Below are positions 37,794-49,614 of a stretch of 64,000 nt of DNA, piece by piece. Source of the stretch: Chloroflexota bacterium. GTDB taxonomy: Bacteria > Chloroflexota > Anaerolineae > JAAYZQ01. The DNA is taken from the NCBI GenBank assembly GCA_018606645.1, contig JAGVRI010000010.1:1-64000 (forward strand), in the 5' to 3' direction. A model generated the notes under the pieces. It searched no databases and was not told where the DNA came from. It was given only the letters and a program-made list of their open reading frames with translations. The number at the start of each line of letters is the position of its first letter. The stretch's first letter is position 1. Made by a program: the position numbers and the translations under genes.

Positions 37794-39557
37794 ATGGACG
37801 ACACCGATTATCCGAGTAGCGAAGCCCAACCGGGCACAGAGCAACCGCGAGCGGTTGTTCTGCCTGGTCCGTCGGCCGGCCGTTGGCAACGATTCTCGAC
37901 CGCCTTCCGGCGGGATTGGCCTACCTGGCTGGTGGCGGGGGCGACCCTCGCCAATGGCCTGCTGGGCATTATATCCGTGCTGGGGGTGCGTTTCCGTGAC
38001 CGGCCTGCCCTGTTCAATGTGCCGCTGCCCTTCGGCCTCTATCACTGGAGCCGCTCCCTGTCCCTGGTGTTCGGCTTTGCCCTGGTCTACCTGTCGTTCC
38101 ATCTTTTCCAGCGCCAGCGGGCAGCCTGGGGGCTCGCCCTCGGTGGTGCGATCATGGCTGCGGCAGCTCATCTCGGGCGGGGATATCTGTGGTATGTCGC
38201 TCTGGGGCCGATGACGGCTGCTGTGTTGCTGCTCGTCTTTCGTCAGCGTTTCACAGTCCGCAGCGAACCGCGCAGCATTGCCCAAGGGGTGGGCATGATG
38301 CTGCTCAGCCTGCTCCTGGCCTTGGCCTACGGGACGTTCGGCTTCTGGCTACTGGACACGGCAGACTTTGGCCTGCAGTTCAACCTCGCCGACGCGCTAC
38401 TACGAACCTTGCGCGAGTTCAGCCTGGTGGGCAACACCGACCTCGTGGCGCACACCCGCCACGCCCGCTGGTTCCTGGACTCGCTGGATCTGCTGGGCCT
38501 GGTCGCCGGAGGGGTTGCCTTCTACAGTCTCTTCCGGCCGGTGGCGTACCGTCAGCGGGCCTTGCCTCAGCAGCGAGAGCTGATGAAGCGCATCCTGGAG
38601 CAGTATGGCGGCACGTCACTCGACTACTTCAAGCTCTGGCCGGACAAGTCCTACTTCTTCTCGGCGGATCAAACGTGCGGCATCGCCTATAGGACGGTGG
38701 GCGGTGTGGCCCTGGCCCTCGGCGACCCCGTTGGCGCACCCGAGCAATTAGAGGAGACCATGCACGCCTTCCTGGGCTACTGCAGAGATAACGGCTGGGC
38801 AGTCGCCGTGCACCAGGCACTGCCGGACCTGCTGCCCATGTATCATCGGCTCGGTTTGCAGTCCCTCAAGATCGGGGAGGAGGCAGTCGTCTGCCTGGAG
38901 CGCTTGGCCAACACCGTTGAGCACAGCAAGCACTTGCGCCATGTTCGCAACAGATTCGAAAAGGAGGGGTACACTCTCGTCCGCTACGTTCCCCCCCACA
39001 GCCGAGCGTTGTTGAGCGAGGTCAAAGAAGTCTCTGACGAATGGCTCCAGATCCCAGGGAGACATGAGCGCAGCTTCTCTCTCGGCTACTTCGACCCGGG
39101 CTACCTGAATCAGTTCCCGCTAGCCGTGCTCCGGGAACCATCGGGGCGAATCGTCGCCTTTGCTAACGAGGTCCGCTCCTATCGCCCCGGCGAAGCCACT
39201 ATCGATCTAATGCGCCACCGGCTGATGGTGCCGAACGGCACGATGGACTATCTGTTTATCACCCTGATGCTGAGTCTGAAGCAACTGGGCTACCGCACGT
39301 TCAACCTGGGCATGGCGCCCTACGCCGGCGTCGGCGACGAGCCGGGCGCTCCCTTGGAGGAGCACGCCGCTCACGAACTGGCCGAGCACCTGACCCGCTT
39401 TGGTTCCTACAAGGGGATCCGGGAGTACAAGGCCAAGTTCGAACCGGAGTGGGAGGACCGCTTCCTGATCTACCAGGGCGGGCCGCTGGGCCTGGCCCGG
39501 ACCGCCGTCGCTTTGGTGCAGGCCACCGATCGTCAGGTCAGGAGTGAAAGACAATGA
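37794..39557 (+). CDS. MprF-like lysyl/alanyl-phosphatidylglycerol synthase (DUF2156)
   Basis: The 587-residue protein has a disordered N terminus, six hydrophobic segments (about residues 45-260), then a soluble DUF2156 domain with two GNAT-like halves (YGGTSLDYFKLWPDKSYFFS, then RFGSYKGIREYKAKFEPEW). Family members transfer an amino acid from aminoacyl-tRNA to phosphatidylglycerol, reducing surface negative charge. The flippase half of canonical MprF is absent here and is encoded by the next gene, which overlaps by four bases. The amino acid is unknown. The ATG at 37794 has AGGTGG upstream. Confidence 0.85.
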   Translation: MDDTDYPSSEAQPGTEQPRAVVLPGPSAGRWQRFSTAFRRDWPTWLVAGATLANGLLGIISVLGVRFRDRPALFNVPLPFGLYHWSRSLSLVFGFALVYLSFHLFQRQRAAWGLALGGAIMAAAAHLGRGYLWYVALGPMTAAVLLLVFRQRFTVRSEPRSIAQGVGMMLLSLLLALAYGTFGFWLLDTADFGLQFNLADALLRTLREFSLVGNTDLVAHTRHARWFLDSLDLLGLVAGGVAFYSLFRPVAYRQRALPQQRELMKRILEQYGGTSLDYFKLWPDKSYFFSADQTCGIAYRTVGGVALALGDPVGAPEQLEETMHAFLGYCRDNGWAVAVHQALPDLLPMYHRLGLQSLKIGEEAVVCLERLANTVEHSKHLRHVRNRFEKEGYTLVRYVPPHSRALLSEVKEVSDEWLQIPGRHERSFSLGYFDPGYLNQFPLAVLREPSGRIVAFANEVRSYRPGEATIDLMRHRLMVPNGTMDYLFITLMLSLKQLGYRTFNLGMAPYAGVGDEPGAPLEEHAAHELAEHLTRFGSYKGIREYKAKFEPEWEDRFLIYQGGPLGLARTAVALVQATDRQVRSERQ

Positions 39558-40594
39558 CAGAACAACCGAAACCCGGTCGCCAACGCCTGGTCATCGGCAT
39601 CGTCGTCGCTCTGGTGATCATCGGCCTATTGGTGCTCGTACTCGACTGGCGCGACGCGCGGAAGGTGCTCGGCGAAGCAGACTGGAGGCTGGTGCCGGCG
39701 GCCCTGTTGTTCACGGCCATCTCTTATGCTTGCCTGAGCTTCGGCTTTGCCACAGCCAACCACATCTTCGGCGTCCACATGAGCTGGCTCGATCTGTCTG
39801 AGATCGGCTTTGTGTCCAGTGTCCTGAATCACCTGCTATCGGCGGGGGGTGCGGCCGGCTATTCCGTGCGCCTCTTGCTGATGCGCGAACAGGGGGCAGT
39901 GCTGCAAGACATCGTGGCTGCGTCGCTGTTCAACTCCTATCTGGACAGCCTCGGGATGCTGGCTCTGCTGCCCATCGGTCTCGGATACCTCCTTGCCAGG
40001 CACCCGCTCTCGCCGGGGACAACCGTTGCTGTCGGGATCGCCGCCTTGTTGCTGATTATCCTCTTTTTCCTCGCCACGGCCATGGTCCTGGTGCATCCGC
40101 TACGCAGTAGCGTGCTCCGGAATCTGGAGAAGGTCGCGCGCCGGCTGACGCACCACGACCTGACTCATGCCCTTGACGAGTTTGACGCGACCATGTCGCG
40201 GGGCGTGGGCGTGGCGCGGACCCGGCCCCTCCTGCCGGCGCTCATGATCGCTCTAGTACTGACCGACTGGAGCGCCTGCGTAGCGGCATTGTGGGTTTGC
40301 TTCCACGCCCTTGGCAACCCCATCTCCCTCGGCGTGTTGCTGACTGGCTTCACCCTGGGCGTCACCGCTGGCGTGCTTTCGATGTTGCCGGGCGGCCTGG
40401 GCGTGCAGGAGAGTTCGATGGCTGGCCTCTATTCCCTGCTAGGCGTCCCGTTCCATCGTGCCGTGCTGGCTTCCATCTTATTCCGGGTGGTTTACTACCT
40501 GATCCCCTACCTGGTCAGTCTCGGCTTCTACTGGTGGCTGCTGCGGCGACTGGGACACGCCACAGCGGAAACCAGCGCCTTGACGGAATCATGA
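39554..40594 (+). CDS. Aminoacyl-phospholipid flippase-like protein (UPF0104)
   Basis: This 346-residue integral membrane protein has about eight hydrophobic segments and belongs to the UPF0104 (LPG_synthase_TM) family, equivalent to the N-terminal flippase half of MprF. AGGAAGYSVRLLLMREQG and MLPGGLGVQESSMAGLYSLLG are typical. It would move the aminoacylated lipid made by the upstream enzyme to the outer leaflet. The ATGA overlap with the synthase gene gives translational coupling, and the MgtA-type gene starts 10 bases after its stop. Confidence 0.87.
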   Translation: MTEQPKPGRQRLVIGIVVALVIIGLLVLVLDWRDARKVLGEADWRLVPAALLFTAISYACLSFGFATANHIFGVHMSWLDLSEIGFVSSVLNHLLSAGGAAGYSVRLLLMREQGAVLQDIVAASLFNSYLDSLGMLALLPIGLGYLLARHPLSPGTTVAVGIAALLLIILFFLATAMVLVHPLRSSVLRNLEKVARRLTHHDLTHALDEFDATMSRGVGVARTRPLLPALMIALVLTDWSACVAALWVCFHALGNPISLGVLLTGFTLGVTAGVLSMLPGGLGVQESSMAGLYSLLGVPFHRAVLASILFRVVYYLIPYLVSLGFYWWLLRRLGHATAETSALTES

Positions 40595-40604
40595 AAGGAC
40601 CTCC

Positions 40605-43202
<2,598 letters not shown>

Positions 43203-43519
43203 ACCCGCGCCGAGGCTCGATTTCGTATGACCCAACATTTGTGTGTGGATAACAATCCGATGCTATGCCGTCGACTTTGGCTAGCGGAGTCACGGGCAGG
43301 TTTGGCGAAGACCCGTGCGGGAGTAGCGATGCCCGGATGGGCACCACGATGAATGAAAATCTCCAGGGGCCGGTCCGGGTGGGGGAGTGGAGCCTTCAGG
43401 CGGTTGACCGGCTAAAGCCTCGACTCCCGAGTGCGGGGAACGGTCTACTTCCGATGGAGTTGGCCGCTACGCAAGCCAGGTAGGAATTTCGGCGCAGAGA
43501 GTCAACGAAAGGAGAAACC
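43203..43519. repeat. Gap with dispersed repeat copy D
   Basis: The 317-base gap before the MFS gene contains copy D of the dispersed repeat (43380-43443), almost identical to copy C at 22083: both read GGGAGTGGAGCCTTCAGGCG and continue alike for 60 bases. I see no good promoter for the MFS gene and none of the CTTAAG-type boxes. The remainder shows nothing else. Confidence 0.6.
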
Positions 43520-44767
43520 ATGAACGAAACACCGGCCTCACATCCGTCGGTGTTGACGATACAAGAACGGCAACGGAGCCGTTGGCTCAATCGCAGTGTG
43601 GTTGGGATGGGCTTCGCCAGCTTTTTCAGCGACGCCGGCCACGAAATGGCCACCTCGATCCTGCCCCTGTTCCTGTTGTCCATCGGCGCGCCTGCGGCAG
43701 CCTTGGGCACCATTGAGGGCGTGGCCGATGCCGTGTCGTCTTTTGTCAAGCTTGGCGCCGGCTGGCTCAGCGACCGCGTTGCCCACCGCAAACCGATCGC
43801 GGTCGCTGGCTACTTGCTAACCGGCTTGACGACCGGCCTTTTCGCGCTGGCTACTACCTGGCCGCACGTCTTGGCTGCCCGGGCGGCAGGTTGGCTGGGG
43901 CGTGGCATCCGCGGACCGGTGCGCGATGCCATGTTGGCCGAATCGGTCGCGCCCGAGGCGCGGGGGCGGGCGTTTGGCTTTCACCGGGCCGCAGACACTC
44001 TGGGGGCGATTGCCGGTCCCCTCCTGGGGTTGGCGCTGATCCGCCTGCTGGGCAAGCACGAAGTGACGACGCTTGTCTACCGCCAGATCTTCTGGATTAC
44101 GCTCGTCCCCGGCCTTCTGGCAGCGCTTGCGTTTGCCCTTTTGGTCGGCGAGCGCCGGCGGGCAGGCCAGAACGCGGCGGGCCTGTTCAAGATGCTAAGC
44201 CAATTGCCAACGCGATTCAGATGGTTTCTCCTCGGGGTGGGGTTGTTTGGCGCAGGCGATTTCGCCCACAGCCTGCTCACGCTGCGGGCTGCCGAGATGC
44301 TCACCCCGGTCATGGGAGCCGCTCAAGCCGGTCAGACGGCCATTGCGCTCTATGTGGTGCACAATATCGTGTACGCGAGCATGTCGTACCCGATCGGCGC
44401 CCTTGCCGACCGCATCGGAAAGCGGCGGCTGCTGGCCATGGGCTATACTGTTGCGGCGCTGATGGGCATCGGCTGGATGATGGCCGTACCGTCGGCGTGG
44501 CTTCTGGGCGTGTTGTTTGCGTTAGGTGGGCTGTTCATCGCGGCCGAAGATGCTTTGGAGGGAGCACTGGCCGCTGACCTGCTGCCCGAGGATGTGCGGG
44601 GCACCGGCTATGGCGTGCTGGCCACGGTAAATGGAGTGGGCGATTTCGTGTCCAGCCTGGTGGTCGGCACTCTGTGGACGGTAACCGCTCCTGCAGCCGG
44701 CTTTGCTTACGCCACCATTCTATTCCTGGTCGGCGCGGTGGTCATCTATCGACTGAGAGGGCGCTGA
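43520..44767 (+). CDS. MFS transporter
   Basis: The 415-residue protein has twelve hydrophobic segments and belongs to the major facilitator superfamily. GFASFFSDAGHEMATSILPLFLLS at the N terminus contains charged residues typical of one bacterial MFS subfamily, and GWLSDRVAHRKP is the cytoplasmic loop 2-3 motif. RGIRGPVRDAMLAESV is also characteristic. AAAGGAG precedes the ATG. It is the last intact gene of the island and is separated from the operon by a repeat-bearing gap. Substrate is unknown; drug or metabolite export is possible. Confidence 0.85.
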   Translation: MNETPASHPSVLTIQERQRSRWLNRSVVGMGFASFFSDAGHEMATSILPLFLLSIGAPAAALGTIEGVADAVSSFVKLGAGWLSDRVAHRKPIAVAGYLLTGLTTGLFALATTWPHVLAARAAGWLGRGIRGPVRDAMLAESVAPEARGRAFGFHRAADTLGAIAGPLLGLALIRLLGKHEVTTLVYRQIFWITLVPGLLAALAFALLVGERRRAGQNAAGLFKMLSQLPTRFRWFLLGVGLFGAGDFAHSLLTLRAAEMLTPVMGAAQAGQTAIALYVVHNIVYASMSYPIGALADRIGKRRLLAMGYTVAALMGIGWMMAVPSAWLLGVLFALGGLFIAAEDALEGALAADLLPEDVRGTGYGVLATVNGVGDFVSSLVVGTLWTVTAPAAGFAYATILFLVGAVVIYRLRGR

Positions 44768-44952
44768 GGCAGGGCCGTGATCTGGTCGCCCGCATCTGGC
44801 AACGTGGGCCGGCACGGAGTCCCTTCGAAGCAGGTCGTTCCCCGGTACTGTGTGTCGTCATCCCGGTCGTGGCTGATCGGCGCGGGCGGCCGGCCGGGCC
44901 TGCCACTCATCCACCCACAGGTTGACCGCCGCAGTTACCAACAGGATCATCA

Positions 44953-45021
44953 GCCGTGCCGGCCGCCACCATCCGGCGGCAGAACCTTAGTGCCCATGAC
45001 ATAGTGTGGCGCTGCCTGAGC
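44953..45021 (-). pseudogene. GatZ/KbaZ gene fragment abutting the att repeat
   Basis: Read on the minus strand, 23 codons give AQAAPHYVMGTKVLPPDGGG, which matches GQAAPHYVIGTEVPPPGGIQ of the intact gatZ-like gene at 58801-60093. The similarity stops at the tRNA-derived repeat on one side and at stop codons on the other. It is a remnant of a second tagatose-bisphosphate aldolase subunit gene, trapped at the island boundary. The rest of 44768-44952 shows nothing I can support. Confidence 0.55.
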
Positions 45022-45055
45022 CGTGTGCGGGCGTTCGAGTCGCCCCGGGGGTATT
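45018..45055 (+). other. attR-like site: orphan 3' half of tRNA-Arg
   Basis: These 38 bases are identical to 28649-28686, including the whole T arm and the acceptor 3' strand. The 5' half of a tRNA is missing, so it cannot form a tRNA. It marks the right end of the island. A small hairpin AACACC/GGTGTT (45074-45092) follows and could be the original tRNA terminator. Confidence 0.8.
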
Positions 45056-45234
45056 CAAGAAGATTGCCCGGCAAACACCGGCGTGGGGTGTTCCTCCTTG
45101 GTCACAGTATCCGTCCAGGCCGCGCCTGCGTATGGCTGCCGTCGCAGATCACCTCACGACTCACGACCCAGGCGTTCTGAAAAGGCCAAGCACTGAATTC
45201 TCTGGCATAGAATGCTGCCCTCCCTGTCCGGCGC

Positions 45235-46260
45235 TCACGGCACGCGGTGGCAGGCGACCCAGTGGCCCGGCTGCACCTCGCGGTACTCGGGCGCTGCCTC
45301 AAAGCATGGGGCATCGGCGAGGGGGCAGCGGGGGTGAAAGCCGCAGCCTGGCGGCGGATGCACTGGACTCGGCGTCTCGCCTGGCAGGATGATGCGCTCG
45401 CGATTTCGCTCGATGGCCGGGTCTGGGATCGGTACCGCCGACAGCAGGGCCTGGGTGTAGGGGTGAAGCGGACTGGTATATAGGCTGTCGCGGTCGGTCA
45501 GCTCCACGATCTTGCCCAGGTACATCACCGCCACCCGGTCACTGATATGCCGCACCATGCTCAGATCATGCGCGATGAACAGGTAGGTGAGCGCGAACTG
45601 CTCTTGGAGCGACTGAAGCAGGTTGACCACCTGCGCCTGGATCGATACGTCCAGCGCGGCGATCGGCTCGTCGCACACGACGAACTCGGGACTCAGCGCC
45701 AGGGCCCGGGCGATGGCGATGCGCTGTCGCTGCCCGCTCGAGAACTCGTGCGGATAGCAGTTGGCCAGTCCAGGGTTCAGCCCCACCAGTTGCAGCAACT
45801 CTGCCACCCGCTCCTGCACCTCGCGGCCCCGCGCCACCCGGTGGATGATCAGGGGCGCAGCCACGATGGCACCGGCAGTCATCCGCGGGTTGAGCGAGGC
45901 ATAGGGGTCTTGAAAGATCATCTGCATACGGCGGCGTGCCCGACGCAGCGCCTTGCCGCTTAGCGTCTGTAGGTCGATCCCCTCGAACAGGACCCGCCCG
46001 GCCGTAGGCGGGTACAGGCGCAGGATCGTCCGGCCGACCGTCGTCTTGCCCGACCCACTCTCACCCACCAGCCCCAGCGTCTCGCCGCGGTACACGTCGA
46101 ACGTGATGCCGTCCACGGCGCGCACGTCGCCCACGTGGCGCCGGAACAGGCCACGGTGAACAGGAAAGTACTTTTTCAGATCCTCAACCTGGAGCAGGAT
46201 GTCACCCGGCGGTCCATTGCGGGGCTGGTGTCCGAGCCGTGAAGTCGGTATTGTGCTCAT
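45235..46260 (-). CDS. Peptide ABC transporter ATP-binding protein (DppF/OppF-like)
   Basis: This 341-residue ATPase powers the peptide importer encoded upstream. Walker [10 protein letters not shown], the Opp-type signature [15 protein letters not shown] and Walker [13 protein letters not shown] are intact. The C-terminal oligopeptide extension has the [16 protein letters not shown] cysteine motif. I chose the ATG at 46260, which overlaps the stop of the upstream permease by four bases. Opp and Dpp systems normally have two different ATPases; only this one is present, so it may act as a homodimer or with a partner encoded elsewhere. It lies 180 bases from the island edge. Confidence 0.92.
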   Translation of the reverse strand: MSTIPTSRLGHQPRNGPPGDILLQVEDLKKYFPVHRGLFRRHVGDVRAVDGITFDVYRGETLGLVGESGSGKTTVGRTILRLYPPTAGRVLFEGIDLQTLSGKALRRARRRMQMIFQDPYASLNPRMTAGAIVAAPLIIHRVARGREVQERVAELLQLVGLNPGLANCYPHEFSSGQRQRIAIARALALSPEFVVCDEPIAALDVSIQAQVVNLLQSLQEQFALTYLFIAHDLSMVRHISDRVAVMYLGKIVELTDRDSLYTSPLHPYTQALLSAVPIPDPAIERNRERIILPGETPSPVHPPPGCGFHPRCPLADAPCFEAAPEYREVQPGHWVACHRVP

Positions 46261-47156
46261 TGTCGTAGCTTTGGGTCCAGCGCGTCCCGCAAGCCGTCGC
46301 TCAACAGATTGACAAACAGGACGGCCAGAAAGATCGCCAGGCCGGGGAAGACCGAAATCCACCACGCGTCCCGCAGGTGCGTCCGCCCCGCGTTGAGCAT
46401 CGCTCCCCACTCTGGAGAGGGTGGCTGAGCGCCCAGCCCGATGTAGCTGAGGCCGGCAGTGATCAGGATCGCGTTCCCCAGGCCGACCGTAGCATAGATG
46501 ATCAACGGAGGCATGATGTTGGGCAGGATCTGGGTGAACATGATATATGCATCGCTGGCCCCCAGCACCCGGGCCGCCGTGACATATTCATAGTTCTTGG
46601 CCGCCAGCACCGAGCCGCGCACCAGGCGTGAGAAGCCCGGGATGGCCGAGACGCCCAGGGCGATGAGCACGGTCCCCAGGTTCGGGCCCAAGGCCGCAAC
46701 GATGCTGAGTAAGAGGAGGATGCTGGGAAAGGCCAGTAGCACGTCGACGATGCGCATGATGAGGGCATCCACCCACCCGCCAAAGTAGCCAGATACCAGT
46801 CCGACGACGGTCCCTCCACTGATGGCCACGGCGATCGCCATCACAGCCACCCGCAGCGACTCGCGGCCGCCCCACAGCACGCGGCTCAAGATGTCGCGGC
46901 CGAGGTCATCCGTCCCAAAGGGGTGGGCCCAGGTGGGCGGCTCCAGCAGATGGTCATAGTCGTGGGCATTCGGCGGGATCGGAGTGATAAGGGGGGCCAG
47001 GATCACGGCCAAGATCAGCAGCACAAAGCCGACCAGCGCCGCCATGGCGATCGGGTTGCGGCGCAACGTCCGCCACGCACTGCGCCGCTGCCTGGCCCTT
47101 TTGGCGGCTGGCTGCACCTGGGAGCCGGCGACACCTGCTTGGCGGGCGTTAGTCAT
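46257..47156 (-). CDS. Peptide ABC transporter permease (DppC-like)
   Basis: The 299-residue inner-membrane subunit has six hydrophobic segments. The N-terminal OppC segment ([16 protein letters not shown]) and [19 protein letters not shown] are typical. The ATPase-coupling EAA-type loop appears as [21 protein letters not shown]. It overlaps the dppB-like gene by eight bases and the ATPase gene by four, so translation of the three is tightly linked. Substrate is probably di- or oligopeptides. Confidence 0.92.
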   Translation of the reverse strand: MTNARQAGVAGSQVQPAAKRARQRRSAWRTLRRNPIAMAALVGFVLLILAVILAPLITPIPPNAHDYDHLLEPPTWAHPFGTDDLGRDILSRVLWGGRESLRVAVMAIAVAISGGTVVGLVSGYFGGWVDALIMRIVDVLLAFPSILLLLSIVAALGPNLGTVLIALGVSAIPGFSRLVRGSVLAAKNYEYVTAARVLGASDAYIMFTQILPNIMPPLIIYATVGLGNAILITAGLSYIGLGAQPPSPEWGAMLNAGRTHLRDAWWISVFPGLAIFLAVLFVNLLSDGLRDALDPKLRQ

Positions 47157-48069
47157 AGCGAATTCGCGGATCCAGAAAGCCGTACAACACGTCCACGGCC
47201 AGATTCAAGAGCGCATACACCACGGCGGTAAAGAGCACGATGCCCTGGATCAGCGGATAATCGCGCGCCGCGATGGCGTTGACGGCCAGGCGGCCGATCC
47301 CCGGCCGGGCAAACACATTCTCGATAAACACCGTGCCTCCCAGCAAGCCGGCCAATTGCAAGCCCAACACCGTCACCACCGGAATGAGCGCATTGCGCAG
47401 CACATGGCTCACGATCACGTCCCGCCCAGCCAGCCCTTTGGCCCACGCCGTCCGGACATAATCCTCGCGGATCACCTCCAAGACGCTCGATCGGGTCAGC
47501 CGGGCCAGGACCGCTGCCGGTGCAAGGGCAAGAGTAAGAGCGGGCAAGATCAGCGCCTTCAGGCCGGTGCCGCCTGTGATCGATACCATCTTGAGCTTGA
47601 TGCCGAACACGATCAACAGCACGATCCCGAGCCAGAACTCTGGAATCGACAGGCCCACCAACGCCCCAGCCATGATTCCGCCATCCACCCAGCGGTTCCG
47701 CACCGTGGCGGCGATGACCCCGGTGGCAACCCCGGCTACCGTAGATAAGAGGAGGGCGGCGAGGGTCAGTTCCAGCGTGCTGGGAAAACGGTCCAGGATC
47801 TCCTCGATGACCGGTCTCTGGCTGCGGAAAGAGCGCCCCAGGTCGCCGTGGAGCGCCCGCCACACATAGCGGCCATACTGCACAGGCAGCGGGTCATTCA
47901 GACCCAGCTCTTCGCGGAGGTTGGCGATGCGCTGCGGCGTAGCGTATTGGCCCAGCATCAACACCGCCGGGTCGCCGGGCGTCACCTGGAGGATCGCAAA
48001 AGTCAGCAGCGATATCCCCACCAGCATCGGAACCAGCATCAGCAGCCTTCTCACCACATACAGCGCCAT
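47149..48069 (-). CDS. Peptide ABC transporter permease (DppB-like)
   Basis: This 306-residue inner-membrane subunit starts MALYVVRRLLMLVPMLVGISLLTFAI, the standard DppB opening, followed by an extracytoplasmic loop LGLNDPLPVQYGRYVWRALHGDLGRSF. The coupling loop is YVRTAWAKGLAGRDVIVSHVLRNAL. Six hydrophobic segments fit the family. It pairs with the DppC-like subunit. It is separated from the upstream serine hydrolase gene by a 166-base gap containing a strong hairpin. Confidence 0.93.
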   Translation of the reverse strand: MALYVVRRLLMLVPMLVGISLLTFAILQVTPGDPAVLMLGQYATPQRIANLREELGLNDPLPVQYGRYVWRALHGDLGRSFRSQRPVIEEILDRFPSTLELTLAALLLSTVAGVATGVIAATVRNRWVDGGIMAGALVGLSIPEFWLGIVLLIVFGIKLKMVSITGGTGLKALILPALTLALAPAAVLARLTRSSVLEVIREDYVRTAWAKGLAGRDVIVSHVLRNALIPVVTVLGLQLAGLLGGTVFIENVFARPGIGRLAVNAIAARDYPLIQGIVLFTAVVYALLNLAVDVLYGFLDPRIRYD

Positions 48070-48140
48070 CTCTCTTACCCTCTACCGGGGGCACAACCGG
48101 CTGGGAAGGCTCATTCCCAGTGCCCGGTACCCAAACGCTC

Positions 48141-48182
48141 AAGCGCGTACCACAAACCCACGGCTGCTTGTGGTACGCGCTT
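48141..48182. repeat. Strong 15-base-arm hairpin in the peptide operon
   Basis: Perfect arms at 48141-48155 and 48168-48182 flank a 12-base loop. On the plus strand the stem is followed by TT, giving a terminator-like TTTT at its end; on the minus strand, the operon direction, there is no T-tract. It may protect or process the mRNA between the hydrolase and permease genes. Confidence 0.5.
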
Positions 48183-48235
48183 TTGGTACTTCAAGGCAGC
48201 TACGGTACGGACCCGGCACCCCCTCCAGCAGGCGT

Positions 48236-49603
48236 CTACCGCACCCGTTTCTGCAGTCGGTAGCCCACGCGCAGCCAGCCCACGGCCCCATCTGCGTCGC
48301 GCACCACGTCAATCGGCAGGCCCTTCAGCGCGCCATTCAGGATCAGCAGCCGGTCTGGCTCGCACAGTCCAATAGACATGGGTGGCGGGCAGGGTGGCGG
48401 CGGCGAGTCCTTGGTCGGGAAGCCGGCCGTGTATCGGACTTGGCCCACCAGTTGCCCAGCCAACATGCCCAGCTCCAGATCCACCATATATCGCGTGTAG
48501 AGTCCGGCATAGGCCGCCAGCGCTTCCGGGGAGGCCTCGATCGCCTCCGGCTCGCGCACGTTCACGCCGGCGTACTCGCGCAGCGCGCAGTGGGTCACCT
48601 CCCGGTTCAGCGCCAGGCCCTCGTCGGCGTTCGTCATCACGCCGATGGCCAGGCCGTGCTGCGGCACCAGCGTCAGCTCCGCCTGCTGGCCGATCGTGCT
48701 CCCGCCGTGCGACACCCGGCACACCCCGTCGGTCACGTTCAGGAACCAGCTCAGGCCGATCGCTTCATCCTTCCAAATCGTTGCTTGCGCCGTCTGCATC
48801 TGGGACATCGTTTCGGCCGACAGCAGCCGGGTGCCGTCCTCCGTTGTCCCGTCACCCAGGTGAAAGCGGGCATAGCGCAGCAGATCGCCGATATCGCACA
48901 CCAGTCCGCCGCACGGATTTTCCGCGCGGGGAATGGGCCATGGCTTGGCCACCTGGGGGCCTTTGGGCCCGTGGCTGTGCCCCACCACAAAGCGGTGGAC
49001 CATTACGTCAATGGGGTTAAAAAACGACCGCTTCAGGCCCAGCGGGTCCAGCACCAACTCCTGCATGGCCGCTTCGTACGTCTTGCCGGTCACCGTCGCC
49101 ACGACGTAGCCCGCCAGCGTGACGGCCGAGTTGTTGTAGGAGACGAACGCTCCCAAGGGAGTCTCCTGTTGCAGCTCGGCCATGGCGGCCACGTAGCGGG
49201 CCAGTGCGTCGTCGCCAAAACTCATGTCGGTGAAAAGGTCACCGCTCCAGCCCGCCGTGTGCGTGAGGAGGTGCCGCAGCGTGACCTTGGCTGACGTGTC
49301 TTCGTCGGCCACCCGAAAGTCCGGCACGTACGTCCGCACCGGCTCGTCCAGCGACAGCATACCTTGTTCCACCAGCCGCATCACGGCCGTGGCCGTGTAC
49401 GTCTTGGTAATCGATCCGATCTGGAACAACGTGTCGGGGGTGACGGGCAGCGGGTGGTCGACGTTGGTCACTCCAAACCCAGCGGTTCTCGTCTCTCCCC
49501 CATGGAGGATGCCGACGACGGCCCCGGGCACGTGGTGGGCCTTCATGGCGGCCTCTGTGCAGGCAACGACCTGCTCCCAGGCTGTTTCATGTTTGTTGCT
49601 CAC
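48236..49603 (-). CDS. Class C beta-lactamase-like serine hydrolase A
   Basis: The 455-residue protein belongs to the beta-lactamase/penicillin-binding hydrolase family (PF00144-type). The active serine lies in GSITKTY (SxxK), the second motif is YNNS (YxN) and the third HGGS (HxG). The C-terminal 100 residues form a beta-rich lipocalin-like tail. No signal peptide is visible, so it seems cytoplasmic. In this operon it may cleave D-amino acid peptides, amides or esters taken up by the transporter. Its start is 11 bases after the stop of hydrolase B. Confidence 0.88.
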   Translation of the reverse strand: MSNKHETAWEQVVACTEAAMKAHHVPGAVVGILHGGETRTAGFGVTNVDHPLPVTPDTLFQIGSITKTYTATAVMRLVEQGMLSLDEPVRTYVPDFRVADEDTSAKVTLRHLLTHTAGWSGDLFTDMSFGDDALARYVAAMAELQQETPLGAFVSYNNSAVTLAGYVVATVTGKTYEAAMQELVLDPLGLKRSFFNPIDVMVHRFVVGHSHGPKGPQVAKPWPIPRAENPCGGLVCDIGDLLRYARFHLGDGTTEDGTRLLSAETMSQMQTAQATIWKDEAIGLSWFLNVTDGVCRVSHGGSTIGQQAELTLVPQHGLAIGVMTNADEGLALNREVTHCALREYAGVNVREPEAIEASPEALAAYAGLYTRYMVDLELGMLAGQLVGQVRYTAGFPTKDSPPPPCPPPMSIGLCEPDRLLILNGALKGLPIDVVRDADGAVGWLRVGYRLQKRVR

Positions 49604-49614
49604 GATCGATCCTC

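Noticed and set aside
43240-43270. GTGTGGATAACAATCC looks like part of a lac operator
   Set aside because: Only a short half matches, there is no symmetric partner, and no LacI-type gene is nearby.
44870-44957. Minus-strand peptide with a hydrophobic stretch LMILLVTAAVNLWVDEW
   Set aside because: It resembles part of a membrane protein, but it is only about 30 codons, lacks a supported start and matches no family I can name.
48141-48182. Hairpin considered as a CRISPR repeat or an operon-ending terminator
   Set aside because: It occurs once, so no array exists, and on the operon strand it lacks a T-tract.
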